A DNA stretch of 64,000 bases from Erythrobacter sp. (GCA_025698865.1 JAILWQ010000003.1:186001-250000); one strand, 5' to 3'. Shown: positions 9,573-18,961, counted from the stretch's first letter. Program-made: numbers and translations. Notes: generated by a model from the sequence alone, not told the origin.

Positions 9573-9622
9573 CATGAGGACGGGCCAATCTGTCCCACCG
9601 CTCCGCTGCATGAGGACGGGCC
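9573..9622. repeat. Short imperfect direct repeat, 36-base period
   Basis: The 14-base word CATGAGGACGGGCC occurs at 9573-9586 and again at 9609-9622. Similar pyrimidine-rich spacers follow, making an imperfect 36-base tandem unit in the gap between the YdjM-type gene and the M20 hydrolase gene. The next CATGAG (around 9647) lies inside the M20 coding end. No protein coding or known element explains it. Confidence 0.6.
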
Positions 9623-9628
9623 TGTCTC

Positions 9629-10960
9629 TCACCCCCCGTTGCGCGGCATGAGCTCCAGCGCGGCGCTCGCCAGCGCTTCGGCACCGGTGCGCACCACCGC
9701 CTCCGCGTCGGGTGCCCAGAAGGGCGAGTGAAGCGAGGGCAGCGGCGTGCCCTCCTGCTCCAGCGCGGTGAGCATTTCGGCGGGCGTGCCGCTGATCCAG
9801 AAGATCAGCGACTTGACGTCATCGGGAGCGGCGCGGCGGAACTGGCTGAAATCCTCGCCGCCCATAACGGCGGGCCATTCCATCACCCGCGCTTCGCCGA
9901 AGCGTTCGCGGAATGCCCCCATCACGTTCTGGGTGAACTCGGGATCGTTGAAGGTCGAGGGGGTGTAGGGATCCTCCACCGTCACCACTGGCAGCATCTC
10001 TTCCGAAAGTCCGGCCGTGATCGCTTCGCCCCGCGCGACGCGGCGGATGCCGTCGAGCAATTGCTTGCGGCTCTCGTCCGAATAGCTGCGCACGGTCAGC
10101 TGAAGCTTCGCCTCGTCGCTGATGATGTTGTGCTTGGCGCCGGCATGGAAGCTGCCGACCGTGATGACCGCGGGATCGAGCGGATTGGAATTGCGGCTGA
10201 CCACGGTCTGCAACTTCATCACGATGCTGCTGGCGAGGACCACCGGATCGACCGTCGTTTGCGGATAGGCGCCGTGGCCGCCGATGCCCTTCACCGTGAT
10301 GTCGACGCTGTCCACATTGGCGAGCGCGTAGCCCGGCGTGAAGCCGATCGTCCCGGCCGGCGCGGGCGCGGCGGCATCGTGAAAGGCGACCGCGTAGTCG
10401 GGTTTCGGAAAGCGGGTGTAGAGCCCGTCTTCCAGCATGGCGAGCGCGCCCAGCCCCACTTCCTCGGCCGGTTGCAGGACCATAACCAGTGTGCCCTGCC
10501 ATTCGTCCTTGCGCTCGGCCAGAAGCTGTGCCGCGCCGATGAAGCCGGCCATGTGCGTATCGTGGCCGCAGGCGTGCATCACGCCCGTCGTCACGCCGCT
10601 GGCGGGCGTGGCGGTGACCTTGCTGGCGAAGGGCAGACCGGTTTGCTCCACCACCGGCAGTCCGTCCATGTCCGCGCGCAGCAGCACCACCGGACCATCG
10701 CCGTTGCGCATCACCGAAACGACGCCGGTGCGCCCGACATTCTCGGTCACCTCGAAGCCGAGATCGCGCATTCTCTTGGACAGTTTGGCAGCGGTCTGGG
10801 TTTCCTCGAAGCTCAGCTCGGGATGGGCGTGGAGGTCGCGATAGAGCTCCATCAGACCCGGCATGTCCTCGGCCAGCGAGGTTTCCATATCCTGCGCCAT
10901 GACGGGCGCGGCCGTTCCCAACAGCAGGGCGGCGGCGATGGTCTTCGTGATATAGGACAT
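9629..10960 (-). CDS. Secreted M20 family amidohydrolase/peptidase
   Basis: 443-residue metalloenzyme of the M20D (hippurate/IAA-amino-acid hydrolase) type, which cleaves N-acyl amino acids or similar amides with two metal ions. A signal peptide ends at AAPVMAQ (about residue 22), so it acts in the periplasm. Conserved motifs include RADMDGLPV, MHACGHDTHM and QPAEEVGLGA, followed by the dimerisation insert (KGIGGHGAYP) and the late MGGEDFSQF. It stands alone in its unit, followed by the SLC13 gene in the upstream direction. The natural substrate is unknown. Confidence 0.9.
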   Translation of the reverse strand: MSYITKTIAAALLLGTAAPVMAQDMETSLAEDMPGLMELYRDLHAHPELSFEETQTAAKLSKRMRDLGFEVTENVGRTGVVSVMRNGDGPVVLLRADMDGLPVVEQTGLPFASKVTATPASGVTTGVMHACGHDTHMAGFIGAAQLLAERKDEWQGTLVMVLQPAEEVGLGALAMLEDGLYTRFPKPDYAVAFHDAAAPAPAGTIGFTPGYALANVDSVDITVKGIGGHGAYPQTTVDPVVLASSIVMKLQTVVSRNSNPLDPAVITVGSFHAGAKHNIISDEAKLQLTVRSYSDESRKQLLDGIRRVARGEAITAGLSEEMLPVVTVEDPYTPSTFNDPEFTQNVMGAFRERFGEARVMEWPAVMGGEDFSQFRRAAPDDVKSLIFWISGTPAEMLTALEQEGTPLPSLHSPFWAPDAEAVVRTGAEALASAALELMPRNGG

Positions 10961-11091
10961 GGCGGCGATGGCTCCTTCGGCATGGACCGGGTGTTAGACT
11001 GTCCAGGGGAAGGATTTCCCGTTTCCGCGCCCCCGGTTTCTTTCGGACGTGTGGCACGATCCATGCCCGTGAGGAAAGAGGCAATTCCGGG

Positions 11092-12909
11092 CTAGAGCCC
11101 GTAGGTCACCGCCAGCCCGATGCTGAGCGTGACCACCATGATCAGTACCAGCGGCAGGCCGGTGCGGATATAGTCGCCGAACTCGTAGCTGCCTTCCGCC
11201 ATGATCAGCATGTTGGTCTGGTAGGCGATCGGCGTCGCGTAGCACAGGTTGCAGCCGAACAGCACTGCCAGCACCAGCGGCTCGGCGGGCAGGCCCAGCT
11301 GGTTGGCCATGGCGAAGGCGATCGGGGTGCCGACCGTCGCCGCCGTGGCGTTGGATGCGAAGTTGGTCAGCAGGGTGACGAACAGCATGATGCTGGCGAG
11401 CACCAGCGCCGGGCTGAGATCGCCGAGGCCGAGGCTGAGCGCCTGCCCGAGCCAGGCCGCCGCGCCGCTCTCGTCTATGATCCTCCCGATCGCGATGCTG
11501 GCCGCGACCAGCACGATCACCTGCCCCGACAGCGCGCGGCCGACCCGGTCGAACTTCACGCAGCCCGTCACGAACATCAGGATCGCGCCCAGCAGCGAGG
11601 CGATGGCGATGGGCAGCAACCCGATCGAGGCGAGGCCCACCGTCCCCAGCATGATCCCTGCCGAAAGCCACGCCTTGGAACGGCGGGGCAATTCGCGCAT
11701 CCCCTCGAGCTGGAGCAGCGAATCGCTGCGGGCAAAGTCCTGCAAATCGCGCGGCAGGCCCATGACCAGCAGCACGTCGCCCTCTGCCATGCGCAGATCG
11801 CCGCCTTCGCTGTAGCGATCCTTCTCGCCGATCACGGTCCTGGGACGATGGATGCCGATCACCGCGACGCCATGTAGGTCGGCGATGCCCGAGCTCGGCA
11901 GCGTGCGGTCGAGCAGGCGGCTGTCGGCGGTGACGGTCATCTCGACCACCACGATGTCCTCGCGCAATTCCGCCGACCGCCGGCGGATCCGGTCGAGCAC
12001 CCAACCGGGGGCAGCCTCCCCCCGCAGCGTCCGGATCGCTTCCTCCAGCGCCTCGTGCGGACCGGACATCAGCAGGCGCTGCTGCGGTTGCAACAGGCCG
12101 AGGGGAGCGTCGTGAAACTCGATGTCGCCCGGAAGGCGCGGGATGACGGTCGCCAGCTCGCGGTCCTTCAGGATACTGTCCTCGCCGATCCGCAAGCGGG
12201 AGTAGAAACGGCGGCGGGCCTGAACCTCCTCCACCCGGTTGTCTTTCAGCATCCGGGGCATGACCAGCCAGATATAGGGCAAGGCGACGAGCGAGGCGGC
12301 GAGCACGATCGGGGTGAAGTGGAACACGCCCATCTCGGGCATCCCCAGATCGGTCGCGATCGAGACCACGAGGATGTTGGTCGAGGTGCCGATGGTCGTG
12401 GCGAGACCGCCCAGCAGCGAGGCGGCGTTGAGCGGCATCAGCGTCTTCGACGCCGGCATCGCTCCGCGCGATGCCAAGGTCGCGAAGATCGGGATCAGCA
12501 GCACCAGCACCGGCGTGTTGTTGACGCCCATCGACAGCAGGAAGGCAATCACCAGCGACACCAGCAGGCCGAGCTGGAGATTGAGCTTGAACACCCGCTC
12601 GAGGAAGCGCGCCGCCGGTTCCAGCGCGCCGGTGACCACCAGCCCCCGGCCCATCACCATCAGCGCGCAGATCGTGATCAGCGCGTAATGGCCGAAGCCT
12701 CCGAAGGCGATGGCGAGGCCATCCGTCGCCCGGTCGCCTTCCAGCGGGAAGAAATAGAGGCCGACCGCGATGATCGCGATGGTGAGCAGAGAGACGATCT
12801 CGATGCTCAGCTTGCCGCGAACGAATTCGACGAACATCAGCACGGTGATGATCATCGCGGCCAGAGCGTGGTAGGAAGGTGCCTCGATCACTGGGGCCAG
12901 AGGTCCCAT
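11092..12909 (-). CDS. SLC13-family permease with RCK_C (TrkA-C) domains
   Basis: 605-residue inner-membrane transporter of the DASS/ArsB-like superfamily, probably moving an anion or dicarboxylate. Hydrophobic segments fill the first 210 and last 220 residues; the hairpin-like MGVNNTPVLVLL and the later TNFASNATAATVG are characteristic pseudo-symmetric motifs. The middle, about 225-380, is soluble, with two TrkA-C-like regulatory repeats (GDIEFHDAPLG and DSRLLDRTLPSSGIADLHG). This architecture matches proteins annotated as SLC13 permeases. The transported ion is unknown. The gene begins about 40 bases from tRNA-Leu. Confidence 0.87.
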   Translation of the reverse strand: MGPLAPVIEAPSYHALAAMIITVLMFVEFVRGKLSIEIVSLLTIAIIAVGLYFFPLEGDRATDGLAIAFGGFGHYALITICALMVMGRGLVVTGALEPAARFLERVFKLNLQLGLLVSLVIAFLLSMGVNNTPVLVLLIPIFATLASRGAMPASKTLMPLNAASLLGGLATTIGTSTNILVVSIATDLGMPEMGVFHFTPIVLAASLVALPYIWLVMPRMLKDNRVEEVQARRRFYSRLRIGEDSILKDRELATVIPRLPGDIEFHDAPLGLLQPQQRLLMSGPHEALEEAIRTLRGEAAPGWVLDRIRRRSAELREDIVVVEMTVTADSRLLDRTLPSSGIADLHGVAVIGIHRPRTVIGEKDRYSEGGDLRMAEGDVLLVMGLPRDLQDFARSDSLLQLEGMRELPRRSKAWLSAGIMLGTVGLASIGLLPIAIASLLGAILMFVTGCVKFDRVGRALSGQVIVLVAASIAIGRIIDESGAAAWLGQALSLGLGDLSPALVLASIMLFVTLLTNFASNATAATVGTPIAFAMANQLGLPAEPLVLAVLFGCNLCYATPIAYQTNMLIMAEGSYEFGDYIRTGLPLVLIMVVTLSIGLAVTYGL

Positions 12910-12950
12910 CCCGGGGCGCGAATTTCAAGGGCGGTGTGCGATCCGCCGCG

Positions 12951-13035
12951 TGGTGCCCCTGGCCCGACTCGAACGGGCACTCCTTGCGGAACTCGATTTT
13001 GAGTCGAGCGCGTCTACCAATTCCACCACAGGGGC
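12951..13035 (-). tRNA. tRNA-Leu (anticodon CAA)
   Basis: Reading the minus strand gives a full cloverleaf of 85 bases. The acceptor GCCCCTG pairs with CAGGGGC. The D arm is Leu-like (GTGGTGGAATTGGTAGACGC). The anticodon stem CTCGA/TCGAG encloses loop CTCAAAA with anticodon CAA. A long variable arm, T arm TTCGAGT and an encoded CCA (12951-12953) complete it. It decodes UUG. Confidence 0.97.
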
Positions 13036-13096
13036 ACTGTCGCGGGAGCAGCGCGGATAGCGAAGCGTAACGCCGCCTGCAACATCGCGATTGGGC

Positions 13097-13918
13097 CTAG
13101 CCCTTGAGCGAGGCGACCAGCAGCTTGTGCAGCTTGGAATGCAGCGTGTCGTTCGCGGCGAGCACCTGTTCGTCGTGGACCGGCATCGAGCGGCCGCGAT
13201 AATCGGTGATGAAGCCGCCTGCCTCGCGCACCAGCAGGGCGCCGGCCGCGGTGTCCCATGGCTTGAGGCTGCTTTCCCAGAAGCCGTCGAAGCGCCCGGC
13301 GGCGACCCAAGCGAGGTCGAGCGAGGCCGCGCCGAAGCGGCGGATGCCGGCGACATTCGGGCCGATGGCGCGGTAGATCCGCGTCCATTCCTCGAAATTG
13401 CCGACGCCCTGAAAGGGAATGCCCGTGGCGATCAGCGATTCCGACAAGGTCCGCCGCGAGGAAACGCGCAGCCGCGCATCGTGCAGCCAGGCGCCCCTCG
13501 TCTTTTCGGCCCAGAAGGTCTCGTCGGTGATCGGCTGATAGACGACGCCGGCGGTCACCTCTCCCCAGCCCGACCCGTCGAGCTTGGGTTCCTGCACCGC
13601 GATGCTGATCGCGAAATGCGGGATTCCGTGGAGGAAGTTGCTGGTCCCGTCGAGCGGGTCGACGATCCAGCGGGGCTTGCCCTCCTCGCCGTGAATCGTA
13701 CCGGCCTCTTCCATGACGAAGCCCCAGCCGGGGCGCGCCGCGGTGAGCTCGTCATAGATCGTGCGCTCGGCGCGCATGTCCGCCTTGGAGACGAAATCGG
13801 CCGGTCCCTTGCGGCTGACCTGGAGGTGCTCGACCTCGCCGAAATCCCGCCGGAGCCGGCCGCCCGCCTTGCGCGCGGCCTTTTCCATCACGCGGATGAG
13901 ACCCGAAATCGCTGCCAT
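13097..13918 (-). CDS. Inositol monophosphatase family protein (SuhB-like)
   Basis: Mg2+-dependent phosphatase of 273 residues hydrolysing inositol-1-phosphate or related sugar phosphates; the family also includes SuhB, which takes part in rRNA antitermination. Metal ligands are visible in VMEEAG, the signature IVDPLDGTSNFLHG, and the late KPWDTAAGALLVREAGG. The ORF could start 34 codons earlier, but that part overlaps the efp tail; the ATG before AAISGLIRVMEKAARKAG fits the family start. It lies just downstream of efp on the same strand, with a 10-base gap. Confidence 0.9.
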   Translation of the reverse strand: MAAISGLIRVMEKAARKAGGRLRRDFGEVEHLQVSRKGPADFVSKADMRAERTIYDELTAARPGWGFVMEEAGTIHGEEGKPRWIVDPLDGTSNFLHGIPHFAISIAVQEPKLDGSGWGEVTAGVVYQPITDETFWAEKTRGAWLHDARLRVSSRRTLSESLIATGIPFQGVGNFEEWTRIYRAIGPNVAGIRRFGAASLDLAWVAAGRFDGFWESSLKPWDTAAGALLVREAGGFITDYRGRSMPVHDEQVLAANDTLHSKLHKLLVASLKG

Positions 13919-13928
13919 GATCGGTCCC

Positions 13929-14492
13929 TCAGCCGGCCTTGCCGACGTAGCTCTGTTCGTAGACGTCGACCACGATCCGGGTGCCGCTCTCGATATGCGG
14001 CGGGACCATGATGCGCACACCGTTGTCTAGCACGGCGGGCTTATAGCTGGAGGAGGCGGTCTGCCCCTTCACCACCGCGTCGGCCTCGACGATCGTCGCC
14101 TCGACCTGGCTGGGCAGCTCGACGCTGATGGGCTTTTCTTCCCACAGCTCGAGCTTCGCCTGCATCCCGTCCTGAAGGAACGGGCGCGCATCGCCGAGGA
14201 GATCGGAGGGCAGGTTGATCTGCTCGTAGGTTTCCTGGTCCATGAACACCAGCATGTCCCCATCCTCGTAGAGGAACTGATAGTCCTTGGTGTCGAGGCG
14301 CACCTTCTCGACCGTGTCGGCGCTGCGGAACCGGACATTGGTCTTGCGGCCGTCCTGCAGGTTCTTCATCTCGACCTGCATGTAGGCACCGCCCTTGCCC
14401 GGCTGGGTGTGCTGGATCTTGGCGACCTTCCAGATGCCGCCTTCGTATTCGAGGATGTTGCCGGGACGGATGTCCACGCCGCTGATCTTCAT
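13929..14492 (-). CDS. efp: Elongation factor P
   Basis: 187-residue translation factor that relieves ribosome stalling at proline runs. The three-beta-barrel family organisation is complete: the N-terminal KOW-like domain carries the loop PGKGGAY with modifiable Lys33, followed by the [11 protein letters not shown] segment and a C-terminal OB domain ending [12 protein letters not shown] Lys-type EF-P usually needs EpmA/EpmB or another modification; neither gene is in the window. It is the first gene of a unit with the inositol monophosphatase gene. Confidence 0.97.
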   Translation of the reverse strand: MKISGVDIRPGNILEYEGGIWKVAKIQHTQPGKGGAYMQVEMKNLQDGRKTNVRFRSADTVEKVRLDTKDYQFLYEDGDMLVFMDQETYEQINLPSDLLGDARPFLQDGMQAKLELWEEKPISVELPSQVEATIVEADAVVKGQTASSSYKPAVLDNGVRIMVPPHIESGTRIVVDVYEQSYVGKAG

Positions 14493-14643
14493 GGGGCTGC
14501 TCGCCTTGATTGAGTGAAAGAGCCGCGCACCGGCGCGGGGGCCGATGCGGGATGCAATATGCGGGGGCCGCGCTTAGACGTTCGGTCAGGCTGGGGCAAG
14601 GTCGCTGGCGCTATGACGGGCGCAAGGCTAAAGGGGGCCAACC

Positions 14644-15009
14644 ATGAAACACGCTTTTACCGCCGCTGCGGCTCTGGCCGCCACCATCTGCGCGACCATC
14701 GCCGTGCCCGCTGCGGCGCAGGGCCGGCTCGGCACGCTGCCGCACGGCCGCTATGTCTGCGCGCTTCCCGGCGGTGCCGCCGGCAAAGCCGTGAAAGAGG
14801 TGAGCGAGCACAATTTCTCCATCACAGGCGCGTCGAGCTATGAGGCGGCGGACGGGCGCGGGACCTATCTGCGCAAGGGCGATACGGTCGTCTTCACCCG
14901 CGGTCCGCGCAAGGACATGAAGCTCAAACTGCTGGGCTCGGGCCTGATGCAATGGGTCAAGGAAGACGGCACGCTCGGCCGCATCCGCTGCACCCGCGTG
15001 GGCCGCTAG
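14644..15009 (+). CDS. Small secreted protein of unknown function
   Basis: 121 residues with a clear signal peptide ending at VPAAAQ (about residue 26), so the mature protein of about 95 residues is periplasmic or secreted. There are two cysteines, in RYVCALPGG and IRCTRVGR, which could form a disulphide. A hydrophilic beta-rich body (SSYEAADGRGTYLRKGDTVVFTRG) resembles small sphingomonad secreted proteins of unassigned function. It sits between efp and the convergent M23 peptidase gene. Confidence 0.72.
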   Translation: MKHAFTAAAALAATICATIAVPAAAQGRLGTLPHGRYVCALPGGAAGKAVKEVSEHNFSITGASSYEAADGRGTYLRKGDTVVFTRGPRKDMKLKLLGSGLMQWVKEDGTLGRIRCTRVGR

Positions 15010-15012
15010 GAC

Positions 15013-15708
15013 CTACTCGCCGGCGAGGAGCGGATAGGGATTGACCGGGTTGGCCGGCTCCCACCATTCCGCGTCGGGCGTCGTTTGCAGGATCGCGAAA
15101 TGGAGATGCGGGGCGTCGGGCGAGGCGTTGCCGCTGCTGCCCACCGTACCCAGCCGCTGCCCGCGCCGGATGCGCTGGCCTTCGCGCAACCCTTCCGCAT
15201 AGGCGTCGAGATGGGCGTAGTAATGGATGGTGCGCCCGTCTTCCGAGCGGACATAAATCGTGTTCCCGCCCGCATCCGAGGCGAACAGCCGTTCCACTCG
15301 GCCCGGCGCGGCGGCGACCACGCTCGTGCCCTTGGGCGCCATGATGTCGATCGCCTCGTGCAGGCGCTCGCCGCCACCGCGCGAATCGGAATAGGTATCG
15401 GTGAGGTCGGCCGGGCGCACGTTCAGTACCGGGACCAGCAAGTTGAGCGCCTTGCGATCGCCAACCGGCTGCGCGAACTGCGTGTTGAGCGGCCGCGAGG
15501 CCCGCGCGCCTTCCGACACCGGCGTCTCGGCCCCGGTCCGTGTCGCGGGAGACGAGGGCGGGCTGGGGGCAGCATCGGCCGGGCGGGTAGTCTCGCGCTG
15601 GCTGTCGGCAGTCGCATTCTCGATCAGGCTGCCGCCCGCCACGATCCACACCGCGCTGGTCAGCGTGGCGGTGACCACGATGGTGAGAATGCGATCGACG
15701 AATTTCAT
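15013..15708 (-). CDS. Membrane-anchored M23 (LytM-type) peptidase
   Basis: 231-residue cell-wall endopeptidase homologue. An N-terminal membrane anchor (residues about 8-30) is followed by a low-complexity Pro/Ala linker (about 35-70) and a LytM domain. Metal ligands are seen in HEAID (the HxxxD motif) and HLHFAI near residue 205. The lubricating motif GNASPDAPHLHF matches active M23 enzymes, so it probably cuts peptidoglycan cross-links in the periplasm. It lies immediately beside the L,D-transpeptidase gene, both on the minus strand. Confidence 0.9.
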   Translation of the reverse strand: MKFVDRILTIVVTATLTSAVWIVAGGSLIENATADSQRETTRPADAAPSPPSSPATRTGAETPVSEGARASRPLNTQFAQPVGDRKALNLLVPVLNVRPADLTDTYSDSRGGGERLHEAIDIMAPKGTSVVAAAPGRVERLFASDAGGNTIYVRSEDGRTIHYYAHLDAYAEGLREGQRIRRGQRLGTVGSSGNASPDAPHLHFAILQTTPDAEWWEPANPVNPYPLLAGE

Positions 15709-15725
15709 GCTGCCACCCTACCCCC

Positions 15726-16916
15726 TCAGGCTTCGAAAATCACTCGCGTCGATTGCGACACCATCTGGGCGAGCCGTGCCGCGTCCCAGTTGGTCAGGCG
15801 GACACAGCCATGGCTTTGTGCCCGGCCGATGGTTTCGGGCTCGGGCGTGCCGTGGATGCCGTAGTGATCCTTGCTGAGATCGATCCACACGACGCCGACC
15901 GGACCGTTCGGCCCCGGCGGCAGGGTATGGGTCTCGCCATCGCCGCCGCGAAGCACCTCGGGATCGTATTCGTACGGCGGATTGTAGGCTTCGCCCACGA
16001 TATCCCACTCGCCCAACGGCAGCGGATAATCGCTGGAGCCGGAGCTGACCGTGAACAGGGCGACGAGCTCGTCACCGCGATAGGCCTTCAGCGTCTTGCC
16101 CGCCTTGCTGACGACGATCCGGTCGACTTCCGGCTGCTCGGTCCCGACGCCCAGACTGACGAGCGTCTGCTGCCATTCGCGATTGTCGACCGCACCCGGA
16201 GCGATGCGATCCCCGCCGATATTGGGGACGCGAATCTTCTGTCCGGGTTTAAAGATGTTCGTCGTCGTCGAAGCGGTGCGCCCTTGCGCCCCGCCAGTCG
16301 CCGAGGGGGACGGTGACGGGGTTGCGGTGGGGCTTCTGGCGGTCGAATTGCCGCCTGAATTGAGAGCTTGCAGCACCTCCACCGTCGTATGGAACCGCTC
16401 GGCCAGCTTCTCGTCGAGCGAGGAATAGCTCAGGCGTTGCATCCGCGCCTGAGCGGCGGGGTCATCGGGAATGGCGGTGAAGGTCTGCCGCCCCCAGCTT
16501 TCCGGGATCGTCACCACACGCGTTGCGGGGATACGGTCCCACCGGGCGAGCGCCTGCTTCGTCGCCTCGTCGAGTTCGCCGCTGGTCTCGAGATCGTTGG
16601 CTTCCTGAAATCCCCGGAGCGCATTCTCGGTGCTCATGCCCATCTTGCCGTCGACCACGCCGGGACCGAAGCCCAGCCGGTCGAGCACGACCTGTGCCTG
16701 CATCATCGGGCGCTGTTCAGAGTCGGCACTGGCGTCGCTTGCACCGGCGCTGGAATCGTTCGACGCCATGGTGTCCGCGAGATTGTCCTCGCTGTAGGTC
16801 TCGTAAGCACCATCGGACGCGGCCGCAGTCCGGCTCTCGGTGTCGTTGTCCTGTCCGTTCATGCCGCAGGCGGCGAGCGCCAGACTGGAAACGGCGGCGA
16901 GAATGATCGTACGCAT
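15726..16916 (-). CDS. L,D-transpeptidase lipoprotein with PG-binding domain
   Basis: 396-residue envelope enzyme that forms 3-3 peptidoglycan cross-links or attaches lipoproteins. The lipobox LALAACG follows a short signal peptide, so it is probably lipidated. Order of parts: low-complexity acidic segment (20-70), PG_binding_1 motif (LGFGPGVVDGKMGMSTENAL), a linker with a short Ser/Thr/Pro run, then the YkuD catalytic domain with HGTPEPETIG and SHGCVRLTNWDA (the nucleophile Cys). The start chosen is the ATG before RTIILAAVSS; the longer ORF upstream overlaps thiE. It forms a minus-strand group with the M23 gene. Confidence 0.9.
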   Translation of the reverse strand: MRTIILAAVSSLALAACGMNGQDNDTESRTAAASDGAYETYSEDNLADTMASNDSSAGASDASADSEQRPMMQAQVVLDRLGFGPGVVDGKMGMSTENALRGFQEANDLETSGELDEATKQALARWDRIPATRVVTIPESWGRQTFTAIPDDPAAQARMQRLSYSSLDEKLAERFHTTVEVLQALNSGGNSTARSPTATPSPSPSATGGAQGRTASTTTNIFKPGQKIRVPNIGGDRIAPGAVDNREWQQTLVSLGVGTEQPEVDRIVVSKAGKTLKAYRGDELVALFTVSSGSSDYPLPLGEWDIVGEAYNPPYEYDPEVLRGGDGETHTLPPGPNGPVGVVWIDLSKDHYGIHGTPEPETIGRAQSHGCVRLTNWDAARLAQMVSQSTRVIFEA

Positions 16917-16968
16917 TTGCTGGGGGCTCCTCCCGTGGGACGCGACCCGTCCCTTCAAATTGCCAAAC

Positions 16969-17631
16969 TCATCCGGCGCGGATTTGCTCCACGAAGGCAG
17001 CCACCGCCCGCGCCTCGTCGCCCGACCAGATGGCGCCGGAGACGGCGAGGAAGTCGGCCCCGGCGGCGACCAGCGGCGCGCAATTGTCCGGCGTGATCCC
17101 GCCGATCGCCACGCAGGGGATCTCGAAGATGCCGGACCACCATTCGAGCAGTTCGGGCTCCGGGCGATGCTCGCTTTCCTTGGTCGTGGACGGATGGAAG
17201 GCGCCGAAGGCGACGTAATCCGCCCCCGCCTCGCCCGCTTCCATCGCGAGGTGGCGGCTGGCGTGGCAGGTGACGCCGATCTGCGCGTCCCGCCCGAGGA
17301 TTTCGCGCGCTTCCCTCGGATCGCCATCGCCCTGCCCCAGATGGACCCCGTCCGCGCCGATCCGCTTCGCCAGCGAGACGTCGTCGTTGACAATGAACGC
17401 GGTCTCGTGGGCCGCGCAGATGTCCTGCAACGGCCCGGCAAGCTCGGCCGCCTCATGCTGGTCCACCCCCTTGAGGCGGAGCTGGAAGGCGGTGGCGGCG
17501 CCCTTCCCGGCGGCGAGAGCGCGTTCCAGCCGTTCGGGAAAATTGCCCGAGACGTCGAGCGGCGAGATCAGGTAAAGCTGGCAATCGGTCATCGGCAGAC
17601 CCGTATCGCGCGCCTTGCGGTTCGTCGACAT
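16969..17631 (-). CDS. thiE: Thiamine phosphate synthase
   Basis: Couples the thiazole and pyrimidine moieties to give thiamine phosphate; a TIM barrel of 220 residues. Conserved segments are AFQLRLKG, VNDDVSLAKRIGADGVHLGQGD (diphosphate/Mg2+ region), GVTCHAS, YVAFGAFHPSTTK and AIGGITPDN. The N-terminal stretch before LYLISPLDV is a little longer than average. A start at the Met of MTDCQLYL is an alternative. No thiamine riboswitch or other thi genes are beside it. Confidence 0.88.
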   Translation of the reverse strand: MSTNRKARDTGLPMTDCQLYLISPLDVSGNFPERLERALAAGKGAATAFQLRLKGVDQHEAAELAGPLQDICAAHETAFIVNDDVSLAKRIGADGVHLGQGDGDPREAREILGRDAQIGVTCHASRHLAMEAGEAGADYVAFGAFHPSTTKESEHRPEPELLEWWSGIFEIPCVAIGGITPDNCAPLVAAGADFLAVSGAIWSGDEARAVAAFVEQIRAG

Positions 17632-17670
17632 TCAGTTTGCGGCAAGCAGGGGTGGCAATAGCTGGCGGTC

Positions 17671-18069
17671 ATGAGATTGCTTCGCCTGATGCCCGCCTTC
17701 GGGCTCGCCATCTTCACCGGCGCCTGCGCCGTCGTTCCCGACGCGCCACTCGTTGCGGGCAATCCCCTGCCGCCCGGAACGCCGGTGGGTATCGATCAGC
17801 CGGTGCGGGTCGGCGAACTGGTCGTCACGCCGAAAAAGGTGGTGGAGGACAGCCGCTGCCCCGAAAACGTCCGCTGCGTCTGGGCCGGCCGGTTGATCGT
17901 GCGCACCCGGATCGACGGCGCCGGCTGGCGCGACACCGCGGACATCACGCTCGGCGAGACCTACGGCACCCACGGGCGGGTCATCGCGCTGGTTTCGGGC
18001 CTTCCCGAAAAATCCGCCGAGGCCGAAACCCCGGCGGAGAGATACCGCTTCGTCTACGAGGCGCGCTGA
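17671..18069 (+). CDS. Putative lipoprotein of unknown function
   Basis: 132 residues with a signal peptide and lipobox FTGACAVV (Cys about residue 19). A conserved Cys pair sits in DSRCPENVRCVWAGRL, a motif seen in a family of small exported proteins of unknown role; the spacing suggests a disulphide or metal site. The mature body is predicted beta-rich. It is convergent with the aldolase gene, leaving four bases between the stops. Confidence 0.72.
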   Translation: MRLLRLMPAFGLAIFTGACAVVPDAPLVAGNPLPPGTPVGIDQPVRVGELVVTPKKVVEDSRCPENVRCVWAGRLIVRTRIDGAGWRDTADITLGETYGTHGRVIALVSGLPEKSAEAETPAERYRFVYEAR

Positions 18070-18073
18070 ACGA

Positions 18074-18961
18074 TCAGGTGGCCGAGGCCGCGCTGATCTG
18101 GTCGATCGCGCTCGACAGGGTGCTGTCGAATTCCTCGTCGCTCTGCGTGGCGCGCAGGTCCTGGAGCAGGCCGCGGCTGAAGCTGGCGATCATCCCCGGG
18201 TTCTTGGCCAGTTCGGCGCAGGCCTCGTCGGTCGAATAGCCGCCCGACAGCGCGACCACGCGCAGCACCCGCGGATGGTCGGCAAGCTTCGCGTAGAGAC
18301 CAGCTTCCTTCGGAATGGAAAGCTTCAGCATGACCTGCTGATCCTCCGGCAGCGCGTCCAGCCCTTCCTCGATCGCAGCGAGCATGATCTTTTCGCCCTC
18401 GGCCCGGTCGGCGGCCGTGATGTCGTATTCCGGCTCGAGGATCGGGACGAGGCCGCAGGACAAGATGCGCGCGCCTTCGGCAAATTGCTGGCGGACGGCG
18501 GCCTTGATGCCGTTGGCATCGGCCGACTTAATGACGCTGCGCATCTTGGTGCCGAACACGCCGAGTTCGCGGGCGCGGTTGCACAGCGTCTCGAGCTCGG
18601 GATTGGGCTTCATCAACTGCGCGCCGTCACGCTCGTCCTCGAGACCCTTGTCGACCTTGAGGAAGGGCACGATGCCTCGTTCTGCGAGGCGGGCGGGGAC
18701 GGTCTTGCCGCCGCTCTGACCGTCCATGGTCTTCTCGAACAGGATAGCGCCGATCACCTTGCCGTTGCCGAAACAGGGGCTCTCGATGATGCGCTGGCGC
18801 ATCTCGTGGATCAGCGCGAACATCTCGTCATCGCCGTTCCACGCGTCGTCCTCGACCCCGTAACCGCGCAGGGCCTTGGGGGTGGAGCCACCCGACTGAT
18901 CCAGCGCGGCGATGAAGCCCTGTCCGGTCGCGATCCGATCGCGCATCTGTTCGAAGTTCAT
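18074..18961 (-). CDS. Class I fructose-bisphosphate aldolase
   Basis: Schiff-base aldolase of 295 residues cleaving fructose-1,6-bisphosphate to the two triose phosphates, cytosolic. Opening motif FIAALDQSGGSTPKALRGYG, the FLKVDKGLEDE segment and LKLSIPKEAGLY (which includes the candidate Schiff-base Lys) match the bacterial class I type, and ALSGGYSTDEA is near the C-terminus. It sits downstream of pgk on the same strand, at the end of a tkt-gap-pgk-fba order used for triose interconversion in alphaproteobacteria. Confidence 0.92.
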   Translation of the reverse strand: MNFEQMRDRIATGQGFIAALDQSGGSTPKALRGYGVEDDAWNGDDEMFALIHEMRQRIIESPCFGNGKVIGAILFEKTMDGQSGGKTVPARLAERGIVPFLKVDKGLEDERDGAQLMKPNPELETLCNRARELGVFGTKMRSVIKSADANGIKAAVRQQFAEGARILSCGLVPILEPEYDITAADRAEGEKIMLAAIEEGLDALPEDQQVMLKLSIPKEAGLYAKLADHPRVLRVVALSGGYSTDEACAELAKNPGMIASFSRGLLQDLRATQSDEEFDSTLSSAIDQISAASAT

